Shown here: piece by piece, positions 1 through 10,881 of the stretch
How positions within the stretch are numbered: position 1 is the first letter of the stretch
How the letters are laid out: the number at the start of each line of letters is the position of its first letter
Assembly (NCBI GenBank): GCA_030374765.1
Contig: JARGXX010000006.1
Coordinates: 930,001-994,000 of the forward strand
Length of the DNA stretch: 64,000 bases
Reading direction: 5' to 3'
Source: Agarophyton chilense
Lineage: Eukaryota; Rhodophyta; Florideophyceae; Gracilariales; Gracilariaceae
Position numbers and translations under genes: made by a program
Notes under the pieces: model-generated
Database searches by the model: none
Told to the model about the DNA's origin: nothing
What the model saw: the letters and a program-made list of their open reading frames with translations, nothing else

Positions 1-1098
1 AGGCTTCATTGTAGACCACCGCATGGTAAAAACAGGGCCCTGTCACGTACCATTCAGTGTACTAAAGGTCGTTTTGGCCGACAAAATTCGCGTACTGCGG
101 AACCTTTTTTCGAAGGACGACGCAGGCAACAGAACGGCTGCGGTGGACGAAAGGTATACAAGGCCCGCAGTACGAGCCGATTGGCGAATGGGGACAGTTT
201 GTTAAGGTAAAGCGCGGCGGCTTGGCGGTGCCGGAGTCTGCTAAATCGAACAGTTGTGTAGTTGTTCATATGAGGGTTGCGAGCGAGTCGCCTAAAGTGG
301 AAGAACGATCATCGCAAGAGGTATCACAAGAACACCTTGAACAGTGGATAGCGCGGGTTCAAAAGAGAATGTTCGAAGATAACACACTTGTAAAAATATG
401 GAAAGATTCGAAACGACCGAAATGTTGTGCTGCCTTCGCTTTGACAGACAAGACCTCGAGGGTGCTCCGCTCTTGACGGAGAGGATATGTAGCATACTGG
501 GTGCATATGAATCGGAACACCGAAAATACTGTGTTCACGCGATGAAACAGACCTAAGCTATCGTTTGAGGGATACCGGAATACGGGCAGGTATGAGAAAA
601 AAAGTGATGAAAAAAATTTGGAAATAAACTTTTTTATTTGAAAGTATTGTATTTATTGTATATTTTTTGGGTGCCACCACCAGATTTTTTATTTGAGATT
701 GTTCAAATAGTTGTCACAAAGCAACTCCACGTGTGTGAAATACTGTTGTTAGACGCTGTGGGTTATCGGTTATTTTATACATAGGATACTCTGTAAGATG
801 GACTATGAAAGGCACTTTTAGATTAGGACAAGATCGTTTGCTCCGCTGAGGGCTTGCTACCTGCTCTCCGCGTCGCTTCGTTTTACTCTTTAGGGCTGTA
901 CCTTTTGGTACTCGTTGCGCATTTTTGATAGGACACAATCTCGGTAGCTGACGATGTTCTTGCACTCACGGCAGAGTACCCGTTCAATTGGGTTCTTTGT
1001 AGATATAGGCGACTTGGCAACATCGATACCCTTTCATTACTCCTATTACATCTTAACTGCCGCCGTAAACTATCCAACCTTACGTCTTATACCATTTT
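1..1098. other. Region with no confirmed gene; possible 3' LTR of the flanking copia-type relic
   Basis: No recognisable gene is seen. A plus-strand open stretch (about 100-476) encodes a charged peptide that I cannot assign. Positions 590-720 are AT-rich with long A and T runs. Read on the minus strand, a G-rich tract (1106-1116 on plus) directly precedes a TGACAC sequence. This fits a polypurine tract followed by an LTR start for the relic whose RNase H ends at 1187. There is no second LTR copy to confirm that. Confidence 0.25.
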
Positions 1099-1186
1099 GT
1101 GTCACCTACCCCCCAGTCGCATGACACTATTGTCAAACCACTTGGTTTCCGACAGCTTGAGACCATGTTTGGCTGTTTATTGCGGA

Positions 1187-1628
1187 TTAACGGTGTGAAG
1201 AGAGCTGCAATATTTCTTTTACGGCGATCTGGTTGAGCAATCTGTGGGAAATCGGATTATCTTTTGTCAAAACGTCTGCAATATTGACGTTTCTTGAAAC
1301 CCACCTTAATACATTCAGCTCTTTATATTCAAATGAGTAACGTAGACGTTGCACAGTTTAGCGCAGATGGTATCTTTCACCCTCTTGTGTCGTCTTTTTC
1401 GAATCAAAAAGTCCTTTCGAATCGAAATTGCGCACATGCTTGAATTCGTCTTCAGAAGACACAGATTTCAAAGCACACTTGAGATTGCACCCGCGATCAT
1501 CAGCGTCAGTGCATGCCAGAATTTCAGTGCTGTAGGAAAAGTACGTCACTCTTCTCTGCTTCATTCTTTCCCAGTCAATAAGAGTTACGTTCTAGCATTT
1601 CCCTCATCAGTTCTGTATCTAATGCCAG
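1187..1628 (-). pseudogene. Copia-type RNase H C-terminus, decayed (downstream part of the relic split by E1)
   Basis: The minus strand encodes the end of an LTR-retrotransposon polyprotein. The tail contains the segment VLRWVSRNVNIADVLTKDNP followed by a short C-terminus, which is the conserved end of copia-type RNase H (the ADxLTK motif). An in-frame stop interrupts the earlier part, so it is inactive. It abuts the E1 LTR at 1629. Its upstream partner is the reverse transcriptase relic at 10882-11664, on the same strand and on the far side of E1. About 60-80 codons between RT and RNase H appear to be missing, which suggests a deletion at the insertion point. Confidence 0.6.
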
Positions 1629-2524
1629 TGTACCGCAATGACTGGTGGGTCAGGGTACTGGACTCAACCTTTGGTAGCGTAGTAGAGCGGATCCTAAGGT
1701 CCGTATACTTGACGGCGGCACTTCCAGAGTACTTGGGGCAATGAGCGAGCGTTCACTGCGTATTCCTACAGGTCGGAGCTACGGAAACAACGGCTTGAAA
1801 ACCAATTGATGGAACTAATGTACCAAAGGGGGTAATTTTGTATCTAAAGGTACATACCCAATTCTAAGGGAGAAGCGTCTCCCTATCCAATTAAATATAG
1901 ATGGCAAGGCTCTGAGATCTCCAGTGCACTGGAAGGCTATTTTATAACACTAAATTAAATAAAAAACTTCTCGAAATATGTCTAGCTGAGGTCGGCCAGT
2001 CCATGTGGCGTCTCTAAGATATGTGAAGGAGCGATGTTAACGGTTGAGCCCTGTAAGCTGCCGGGCCCCGAAGGATCTTGCAGGTGACACGTGTACGGGT
2101 CGACTTCAGGTGGACTCATGTAGATTATTAATTTATTTTAATCAGTGTAATAGACTAGCAGTACAGTGCCAGTGAGATCTCAGCGCCTCGCCAGTACTAT
2201 TTACTTGGCTCGGGTGACGCTTCTCCCTTAGAGTATGGTAGGCACTGTTAGGATACTAAATAATCCCATTTGGTATATTAGTTCCACCGTTTGGTCCTCA
2301 AACCATCGTCTCCGTAGCTCTAACCTGTAGGAATACGAAGTAAACGCCAGCCCAATGCACCAAGTACTTTGGGAGTGCCGCCGTCGAGGATTCGAACCTT
2401 AGGACCCGCTCTACCACGCTACCACCGGTCGAGGTCCGTACGCTGACCCAACAGTCATTGCGTTACAAGATACCTTAGGCCCTGGAAGCTTCTAGAACTC
2501 AATCGTAATCGATCCTCCTTCACA
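1629..2524 (-). repeat. E1 3' LTR, interrupted by a solo LTR
   Basis: The sequences 1629-2021 and 2468-2524 together match the E1 5' LTR at 10435-10881 in the same orientation, including the shared GTCGGCCAGTCCA and CCTTAGGCCCTGG blocks. The copy is split by a 446-bp LTR of the same family in opposite orientation. Without the insert and one duplication it is 445 bp. The bases next to its start in element sense (2525-2535) form a short purine run, GAGGGAGA, a possible polypurine tract. Confidence 0.85.
2022..2467 (+). repeat. Solo LTR nested in the E1 3' LTR, TSD AGATA
   Basis: This is a complete 446-bp LTR beginning TGTGAAGGAG and ending GCGTTACA, oriented opposite to the host LTR. It is flanked by a perfect 5-bp direct repeat AGATA at 2017-2021 and 2468-2472. 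No internal domain is present, so it is a solo LTR left by LTR-LTR recombination after insertion. It is the better preserved copy: an antisense stretch near its end has a perfect GGTTCGAATCC, which is degraded in the two E1 LTRs. Confidence 0.9.
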
Positions 2525-3026
2525 TGTCTCCCTCGTTAGGATTCGACCGTCTCGGCGAAGTCCAAACTACCTCACACCTTCTTTGGAGTCTGGCCGCACT
2601 TGGACCTATACACGATGCCCAATATTGCCTTCAGGGTCAGAAAATAGTGATCATCAGCACCCTAATGGCATAAGCACGAGCGGTGCCGTGTCCATCATGT
2701 CAATGTCCAATGACCAATTCGGGAGACGTGAGTGCTTTGTTGCTCTCGTTACCCTTTGGCGCGACGGGGTCTCGCATCGCCACCATCCTCGAGAATATGA
2801 GTAGGTTTGAGCTGACCCTTAGCACCAGGTTGGCTATTAATCGCCTAAAGTAGTTTGCGCGCACCAAAAGGGTCATCACCGCTTTTCCTTTAGTGACTCT
2901 ATGTGCTTCGTTCACCGTGAAATACGGTGCGCGCTTGGTCAATCGTGGTTTCCGTCGATCAGCCCGCCCGACCCAGTTCCATCACCCCTTCTTTCCGTCT
3001 TGGTATTCCTCCATTGGTCGCGCACG

Positions 3027-3690
3027 ATGCCGCACTCGCCTTATAAGCCCGTCGGATACGCCACTCTCCCTCCGAACTTTGTCGCTTCCGTCGGTTTCCC
3101 TAGTCGTTTCCCGACGGTCCAACCGGTGGGCAGCGGCGCCATGGCTTCGAAGAACCAAGCGGGGAGCTCTTCGAGATATCAAGTAATGTATGAGAGCCCT
3201 GAGGACCGTTATGACCATACCATGGGATGAAACCCGCGGGCAGTGCGTCATGCCATTCTGCCGACTTATATAGAAGAACACCAGAAGTTTTGTCCCATGT
3301 ATCTCGATGCCCGAAGATTCGCTAAGATTCCCAATTTCCGGAGGGGCAATAAAAGTGCGTACAACGTCTCATGTTATAACCGTTGTTTGCATTCTCCAGC
3401 AGAGGGAAGATCTGAAGACTGCTATGGTCAATCTTCTGCAGCAGAACGCACAAATGATGTCCTAGAGGGTGAAAGCAGACTTGGATGCCCTGTATGGTCT
3501 ACATTTGAGCAATCGGGAGGCTTTCGAGAGTGACGAGAGTTCCTCAGGGGAATCTCCGCCGAAGAAACGTGCTCAGCTTGCTGATGCCGGTCTTATTGGT
3601 ACAATAGGCTCCTCGGATGATCCTAGCCCCAGTTTTGCTACTACAGGTTCCAATGAAGACGATGGGGGTACTCCTGCGCTGCTCCAGTGA
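3027..3690 (+). pseudogene. Antisense ORF between E1 pol and 3' LTR, function unknown
   Basis: This is on the plus strand, opposite to E1 pol. The first segment starts at ATG 3027 and runs to a stop at 3228-3230. Related open frames continue to 3690. The last part has a coiled-coil-like segment with an in-frame stop, then a Ser/Asp/Glu-rich region with a KKR basic patch, ending LLQ. The composition is protein-like and codon use is even. The location between integrase and 3' LTR, in antisense, is where some plant gypsy lineages carry an extra ORF. I do not recognise the protein. It is broken by stops and one frameshift. It could instead be a fragment of another gene captured by the element. 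Confidence 0.45.
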
Positions 3691-4321
3691 GTCCTGTTGG
3701 TGTTTAGGGCACTTTTTCGAACCTTGAGGTCATGGCGAGGGCTGTTAGGCCTCTGCTAGTTAGTCAAATAAAGTAATGCTTGTGCTTTTCTAAAGTCGAT
3801 CCTTCAGCTCTCAACCGTGCGTGCCTCTGGACGTCGTCCAAATCTTGGGAGCTTCCTCAGGTCCTCTTCAGTTGTCGACTGAGGACTGACGTTCTTATCT
3901 GAGGCGGGAGCTACGGCGAACCGTCGTGTCGGGAGGCGTTTTGGTATTATTCAGGCCCATGATTGCCTCCCCTTGAGGGCTGCGCTCCGTGCTGCCTATG
4001 TTGCGCCAGTAGAGGGTGACAAATTTTGCCGGAATGGTTTCAGGCTTTTGGAAAGTTTTTTTAATGAATATAGCCAAACCAACGGACATGATAGTGCATT
4101 ATCTCACCTTTTACCCGACCGGTGGAGATGATTCGCTCAATAACTTATTCTTAGTGGTGTTCCTTCCCCGGATGGAGAGTGTGGTCGAAAAGGGCGAATC
4201 CATCGGAGTCGGTTGGGAGAGATGGGTCATCGTCGTTTACATTGATAAATGGGTCCATTGGGACAGTCGGGTCCATGAATATTGCCTTAGAAGCTGTGGT
4301 GACCCGAGCCTCGACCTGAGG

Positions 4322-5743
4322 TCATGGTGTTTCCTTTGGGTCAAGGAGCTGGTACATCGGTGGTCTGGAGGGGCTGGGAGTTCGCGTCACTTGATCAGTA
4401 GACACAGTGTCCTGTAGGCCGTCAAATAGTATCGTAATTGTGTGTTGACTGGCCTTAAGGATTTTATATGGTCCTGTCGAGCGGGGTAGAAGTTCCTGCG
4501 TAGTCTCCCCGAGGTCATCACTGTCTTTCGGTGGCCGGTCCAGGTAAACCAATTCCGTTTTCATAAAGGTGGGAGTGTTCCTGACGGCTTTGTCGAAATT
4601 GACCTTGTAGCGTCGTTGTGCTTTGGGCAGTACAGTTCTAGCCGATTGGATAATGCTGTTGATGCGTCGGCGCGAGTAGCGCTTTGCTTGAGTAGGAATC
4701 ATCCCTTCGGTTATGTCCTGGGATATAATGAACTCCTGAAGGTCAACAGATATCGGCGGCGGTGATCTCGTGAGCGTTGAATCAAATGGTTTTGTCCCCG
4801 TGGGAGCGTGTACTTGCGTGTTGTACGCATATACCAGTGGCTCAATGTAGACGTCCCAGTCCAGTTGGTGCTCCGATACGTAGTGTGCCAATCGATCCAG
4901 AAAGATACAGTTGAAGAGTTCGGCTTGGTCATTGGTTTCCAGGTGTTATGCCGTTGTGGTTACATATGTGATACCTAAGGTAGCACAAACGTGCGAAAAG
5001 AATTTGGATACAAACAGGCTACCCTTATCCGTAAGGGGGTAGAGTGGTATGCCATAGGGATATACCCAGTGGGACAAGAATGCCGTGGCGATATCCGTAC
5101 CTGTTGTCTTTCCTTGAATTAGGGCCCACGTAAGTTTGGTAAATCTATCGGTTACTACGAGGACCACCCGTGTCCCATGGGACGACTTGGGCAAAGCTCC
5201 AAGTATATTCATTGCGACGAATTGCATCGGGCCTGCGGCAGGGAAAAGTTTCAATTTGGCCCGATGGATGGCGCGAGACACTCCAATTTGTGCTTACGAA
5301 GTGCAGTTCCGTGCGGTTTTCCATAGGTCCTACGCCAGTAGTGGCCGGTAGAAGAACTGTCTTAGGGTCTGGTACATTCGTCGGCCTCCCAGGTGACCAG
5401 CCAAGCGGGGTAAATGGGCGAGGTATAGGAATCGCGCCCTTAGCGAAGTTGGTATTACCCGTTGGAGTGCGCCATCCAGCGGTGAGCGGCGACATAGTAG
5501 TCTAAATCGGTCCAAGTCGAACAGGCATCCTGGGGTTCTTACCTATTAGGCTGTTTCTTTGCAGTATTCGTCTTCGACCTGCGCCTGTAGGAGTTCCTCA
5601 ATAGTTATAGGGAGGAGCTCTTTCTCCTCCGGGGATATCGCATTAACCAGAGGTCGTGCCGAATTGGGCGGTACTGTCTCCCAGTTCAATAGGTATACTT
5701 CGTTCTTCTTTACCTCAGGATCCTCGTATTGCACGTTAACCAT
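4322..5743 (-). pseudogene. E1 integrase region, degenerate
   Basis: Read on the minus strand, the order is an N-terminal linker (5546-5743), a zinc-binding H2C2-like segment (about 5330-5515), a catalytic core (4946-5281) and a C-terminal region (4322-4891) with the PFDSTLTRSPP block typical of gypsy integrases. The core aligns segment by segment with E2 integrase at 50130-51626. Two catalytic aspartates are lost: the first appears as Asn in FVAMNILG, and the second motif DNG reads DKG. Frameshifts separate the pieces. It would have inserted element cDNA into the genome; it is now inactive. Confidence 0.75.
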
Positions 5744-5749
5744 AAGGTA

Positions 5750-7200
5750 ACCTGTTTCCGTATAGTCCTGAGGTCCATCATCTGTAAAAAGGGGTGGGAA
5801 TTAGGTCGTCCAATGGGGTGCCATCAGTTCCGTCTGTAATGATTCGCTACAAGGCATTTACTGCCTGGTGCTTGATTCCTGACTTATAGGTTATCTCGTA
5901 GTCATATTCTGACAGCCTGAGGCGCCACCGAGTGAGGCGACTTGATGCATCGGTCATATTGAGTAGCCAGCGGAGTGAATAGTGGTCTGTCCTAATGGTA
6001 AACCTAGTTCCCTAGGGCTACGGACGGAGTGTCAATTCGGACTCTACGATGGCTAGAAATTCCTTTTCGGTGGTGCTGTTGTTTCGTTCCGCACTAGTGA
6101 GCGTTCTGCTCAGGTATCCAATAGGTCTATAGTCCTTCCGTGTCTCCTATTTCTCTAGCCGTGCACATCCTACTTGGAAATCAGAAACCTTTGTGTCCAA
6201 CACAAAGGGCCTCTTTAGTATCGATAAAGCCTGTATAGATGGGTTCAAAAAATTGTCCTTTAGGTTCTGAAATGCCTGGCATTGGTCCTCACTAATGTCG
6301 TCAAACTCCGAAGGTGTTCCCTTCTTCAACATTGCGTTGAGAGGGGCCAATACTTAGCAAATCCTTGGACAAAACGTCGGTAGGCATTGCAGAAGCCCAA
6401 AAAGGATCGTAATTTTTGTGTGGCTTCTGGGAGTTTTAGCCTTGCAGATGGCATCCGTGGTCCGTTTGGCTACCTTTAGTTTTACTGGGAGAACGACGTA
6501 ACCGAGATAGTCTAATGAGGTCTGAAAGAAGGCGTATTTGCGGAGCTTCCGTGTTACTCTGGCTTCCTGTAGGATTGTTGGCACCGTCCTAACGGGGCGA
6601 AAGTATTCCTTCACGATTCGTGAGAAGATTATCAAGTCATCCAAAATAGACCAGGGCGGATTTCTATTTGACTGTGAACATCATGATGTCCATTACCAGT
6701 TGGAAGGTCGCTGGCGCATTCTTTAAACCAAAAGACATACGAGTAAATCTGAAAAGACCTTCGTGAGTGGTGAAGGTTGTCAGCGCTCTCGCATCCTCAG
6801 CCGTAGGGATTTGCCAATATCCGGAATTAGCGTACAGTGCGATGAATACGGCTGCTTCACCTAAGGAATCTAGACAGTCATCCATACAGGGTATCGGCTA
6901 TGAGTCCGTCTTGGATACTGCGTTCAGCTTCCTATATTCGACACAGAACCAGGCGGAGTCATCTTTCTTAGCCGCGAGGACAAGGGAACTTGTCCATTCG
7001 GATTGGTTAGGAGGCGCCGGCTCTATGACTTGAGCTTTGCGCTTTTGGTCAATCTGTTCGGCGACAATTTCCCTACCCTTCTGGTCTGTACAGTATGGGT
7101 GCTGAAGCTGTGATCTAGAATCATCCTGAAGGTCAAGACGGTGTGTAGTGTCTCGGATTTTTCCCAGTCTACATGATCACGTGGTCTGGTATTCCCTGAA
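5750..7200 (-). pseudogene. E1 reverse transcriptase and RNase H, degenerate
   Basis: On the minus strand, fragments include the RT fingers and palm (SYPIPCMDDCLDSLGEA, SGYWQIPTAEDARALTTF, FGLKNAPATFQLVMD, about 6664-6950), the thumb (about 6354-6644) and the RNase H entry (6147-6350). The order and residues match E2 RT at 48501-49640. The YIDD catalytic motif has decayed to YFG followed by a stop, and several frameshifts are present. The function was synthesis of element cDNA in cytoplasmic particles. Confidence 0.75.
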
Positions 7201-7208
7201 GAGATCAG

Positions 7209-8049
7209 TTACCTGGGGCCTATAACATTCGAATTCTGCGCCGTTAGCGACTGACCCCTCCCAAAAGTTGGCGTCCTCGTAGAAGTAGCTGAAAAGTTAT
7301 CCGATTGGCCTTCCATAATAGCTACAGGGGCAGGTAGAGTGATGCCAATAGCTGTATCTTTAGGTAACCGTACGGGCCAATCTCGGAGGCTGCTTACCGT
7401 GACCAAGAAGGGCCTGTTGGGGTGGATGTCCATTACTCCATTGGCCATGAAGGTGAGGTGCTTCAGAATCGTTTTCGCATGGTTCTGTATCGCCGCAAGA
7501 CCGGAGGACTGGGGATGGACCGATACGGTGATCTGGGTCATCGGGGGTATCGTTATGGCTTTCGATAAGCGAACCTTATTGGACTTAGTATTTTTGGAGA
7601 TAATTGCCCGTTTGAGCTTCTGGCCCTGGGGCGGAACCAATTATGTAGATGGAAGGTGCGCTATAGAAAGCGGCTTTCCTAAGGCCTGGATATATGGCCT
7701 TGACGTATCGATCGATGAAGGAGGTCCCTAAAATTACGTCAGCGCCCAAGTTACGACATATAAGGAAGCACATGTGGGCTTTGAATCGTCCCATGTGTAT
7801 TTAAAGTGGTACTATCTCTTTAATGTACATTGGTCTACGTGATGCATCGGTAATCCTGTAGGTCTTCCTTGCCTGAACGAAATCTTGCCAACTAAATTGG
7901 AGTAGCTTGGAATGAACCAATTTGGGACCAGCGCCTGTGTTCAATATGGCTGTGGCCACTCGGGGGCTGTTGGAACGTTGTCCCATGGCTACCCGGACTT
8001 TATAATTCTCCTTCCTGAGGATACAAACAGGGTCGTTACTCTCTTCCAA
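7209..8049 (-). pseudogene. E1 aspartic protease region, degenerate
   Basis: The minus-strand segment at 7801-8049 carries a retropepsin-like ILNTGAGPKLVHS motif. The catalytic Asp of the usual DTG is Asn here. A second piece (7585-7794) contains the flap and C-terminal part with DVILGTSFIDRYVKAIYPG, matching the E2 segment LLGTNFIDRHVKAILPG. The linker to RT (7209-7640) also matches E2. A frameshift and stops lie between the pieces. The role was cleavage of the element polyprotein. Confidence 0.7.
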
Positions 8050-8175
8050 TTATGGCTCATTCTGAGTTTCCAATGGTTATGGTTGGTATTGGGAGGTAAG
8101 GGGCTTCTTGGCTCATGGCCGTCCAATTGGTTGGGGGCATGGAATTAAACAGAAAAGAGTTGCCCCGCTTCGACC

Positions 8176-10122
8176 CTATAAGCATATTCCGATGGGGTTT
8201 CCGTTTCTTACTGAGGATGGGTTTTCTCTTCGAGATCGTCCATAGGGTCTAAAATGGCATGGATGTGTGGGGCCTTCATTCGAGTATCCGGAGGGGTAGC
8301 AGAGCGGGAGCTTCCAGGTGTTCCTGTGGCTCGCTGCTGGGCCCTGTTTAACATTCCTTCGGATCACCGCACCTTGTAATTCTCTTCCCTTAAGGCTAGA
8401 AGATGTTTGCGTGCGTCCTCAGGCAGATACTTTGTGCAGTCGCAGGGTTGGACCATGGAAAGGCAGAGAAAGCAGGCCCTCGGTGAGCAAAAAAAACTTT
8501 CTTGCGGGGTGGAAAGAGGGAATAATTGGGTGTGGGTCGTCCAGTGGTCGCTGTTGGTCTCTAGGAGGTATATGATGGGGACCCAGACGGAGGGGCACTG
8601 AAATCAACCACAAGGATATCTCTCGAGTCGGAATAATGGAGTGATGATTCCATGTCCAATTCCGTGGAGCTAACCAAACCGGCTTGGCTTGGTTGACGCA
8701 ATGGAGTTGCGTGTCCTCTGGATATATCATCATTGCGCCTGGAAGTCCTGTAGTTTTTTTCATAACCCTCTGCATTGGTGGCAAGCCGTCGGAAAGAGTA
8801 TTGCGAGTTTTCTGTGTGGTAGTTACTGACATGTGTCCGAATGGAAGGTAGTAATCCCGTGATGAAATGATGTTTGAGCCGTTCTTTGGAGAATACGTTT
8901 CCACATCGGTAAGCCTTCTTCCATTGGTCGTCTACGAAAGCCGATTCGGTCATGTTGAAGCTCTGCCTAAAGGATTTCACTTCCTGGGAGGCATCCATTA
9001 TAATTTCATCCTTGGCATAGGTTCCCAAGAGGTAATGAAAAACCTGAGGATTTGGCCTGAGGAGCTCACGGGCTTGAGCATCCTTGAGGTCTGTTGTGCC
9101 AGATATGTTCAAAACCACTCGGTCACGCGCCTGTCCTTTGAGAAAGAATTGGAAAAGGTACAGAGAGGCGCCTTCGTGAACACCGCTCTGACCACAGGCC
9201 GCAAGGAGCAAACTAAGAAACCTAAGAACAGTAATGGGATCGGAACCCGAGAACTTGTCCGTAATCGTTAGTTGCATCCGTTTGTCTCATTTGGCGACTC
9301 TTCGAGCCCTTGAACCTAAATACTTCGGAGAACTGTCGGCCATTCGGTAATTCCGGTGGTCTAGAACCTTATGGAAAAGTTCTTTACTTGTTGTCCGTGG
9401 TTTGAGACCTCGAACGGCAGCCTGAGCCACATCCAATTCGGTCAGTTCGGTTGAGTCCGAATCGAAATCACTCGTGTCCGAATAGTCTCTTCTTTAATCC
9501 TTCTGTTTTTCTTTCTCCTGTGGTTACTCCGTTTCTTTCCAGCGGGAAGGAGACCTAACAGATCGATCTCCCTATCAGATCCGATGGAGACCTGAGGTCG
9601 CTGTATCACATATTGTCCTTTGGGTCGAGCAATCTGTCTCTCTTCTAGACGCGGAGCTTCTCTTCTGCTCCTAGTTTGTCTTTTCATTAAATTTTCCTGA
9701 TGGTATTCTCGGAGAAAGGCGGGTATTACCCCCGCTCTTGGGGTTTCAATAGGGGGTTGCTATATGGAAGCCGGATGGTTGACTTGTGGAGTGATCCTAG
9801 GGACTGCATTGCCTGACTGGCTGGTGACTGCTACTTGAACGGCCTGTAGGAGGGAGTCTATAAATATTTCAGAATCCATTACCTTAGGAACAATTCGAGT
9901 GATGAGGTAATCTGTATGGTCAGCGATAGCCTTAGCGAGTCACATGTCTACCATGGAATCTACATGGGCTGAGCAGAGCTGACGGAGACTGAACCAGAGA
10001 AGATCTGCAAGTCCTGCGGGAATGTTCCCTCTTATTCCTTCTGTCTGGCGGAGTTTTCGTAGGGGTGTAACTGGCCTAGAGGTTGCTTTGGTGATACATT
10101 CTCGTAAACGCGCTGCTACCAT
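8176..10122 (-). pseudogene. E1 gag (capsid and nucleocapsid), degenerate
   Basis: The main block (8561-9277, 238 residues) aligns with E2 gag: FSGSDPITVLRFLSLLLAAC corresponds to the E2 FTGTNLIAGIEFLQKFKLVC region, and both continue with an EGASLYLFQ or EGAAMWLFQ helix. Upstream frames (9442-9687 and 9940-10122) give an N-terminal helical region and a strongly basic KKRSNHRRKKNRR stretch, as in E2. A degenerate CCHC zinc knuckle lies near 8400-8480 in another frame. Multiple frameshifts and stops are present. The product would have formed the virus-like particle. Confidence 0.7.
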
Positions 10123-10414
10123 TGGTCCTCAGCAAATGTTCTCAGGGGCGTCTAGGAGAGTCAGTACTTCTTGCGGATGGCTTATCGTGCTCCAGCAGTC
10201 TTCAATAGTATCAATCTTTGGTTCAGGGGACATCTTCGGCGTTGCAGTGGCAACTTGTTCTGCCGTAGGAGTTCTATGGTCTGGTCGGTTTATTATTTTT
10301 GCTGCATCTTCAATGGCGGTTGCATCTGTACTTTTGGTTCGTTGGAGAATTAAACCAAAGGCTAGAATCCGTATAATTCTTCTTTTCAGAGGTCAATTCA
10401 ATTATTCTAAGAGA

Positions 10415-10432
10415 TTCTAAGTCGGGAGACCA
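10415..10432 (-). promoter_or_regulatory. E1 primer-binding site (tRNA 3' end type)
   Basis: In element sense this is TGGTCTCCCGACTTAGAA, starting two bases after the 5' LTR end. The same 18 bases follow the E2 5' LTR at 45270-45287. It fits pairing with a tRNA ending TTCTAAGTCGGGAGACCA, which has a plausible T-stem, 7-base acceptor strand, discriminator A and CCA. I cannot name the tRNA. Confidence 0.75.
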
Positions 10433-10434
10433 AA

Positions 10435-10881
10435 ATATAACGCAGTGACTGGTAGGTCAGCGTATTGGTCTCAACTTGGGGTAGCGTTGTAGAACGGAAC
10501 CTAAGTTTCGTACTTTTGACGGCCGCACTCTCATACTACCTAATGAAATAAGCTGTAGTTTACTGCGTAGTCCTACAGGTCGGAGCTACGGAAACGTTGC
10601 CTTGAATACCAATTGGCAGAACTAATTAAACAAAGGGGGTAACTCAGTATCCTAACGGTGCCTACCTGATTGTAAGGGAGAAGCGTCAATCGAGTCGAGC
10701 AAATATCGATGGCGAGGCGCTACGATCTCCCTGGCACTGTAAAGCTATCCTGTTAAACTAAATAAAATAAAACAAATATCTAAATATGTCCAGCAAAGGT
10801 CGGCCAGTCCACGTGGCGTTTGTGAGTTACCTTAGGCCCTGGCGGCTTACAGAACTAAGCCTTAATTGTCGCTCCTTCACA
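10435..10881 (-). repeat. E1 5' LTR
   Basis: This 447-bp LTR is in minus orientation. It matches 1629-2524 (minus the nested insert) directly and 2022-2467 in inverse. It ends directly beside the RT relic at 10882. Confidence 0.85.

Larger units (their letters stand above)
1629..10881 (-). mobile_element. E1: Ty3/gypsy LTR retrotransposon, degenerate, with nested solo LTR
   Basis: Two direct LTR copies (1629-2524 and 10435-10881) flank a minus-strand gag, protease, reverse transcriptase, RNase H and integrase order, which is the Ty3/gypsy order. Each LTR begins TGTGAAGGAG in element sense; once the nested insert is subtracted from the 3' copy both are 445-447 bp. The primer-binding site follows the 5' LTR after two bases. 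The coding region has many stops and frameshifts and lost catalytic residues, so the element is dead. The flanking bases (GCCAG and CTATC) do not form a target duplication, consistent with a deletion at one edge. The element sits inside an older RT relic. E2 at 44.8-51.8 kb belongs to the same family. Confidence 0.85.

Noticed and set aside
2390-2420. A tRNA gene on the minus strand of the solo LTR
   Set aside because: D-arm and T-arm-like parts are only about 10 bases apart; no anticodon arm, no acceptor pairing.
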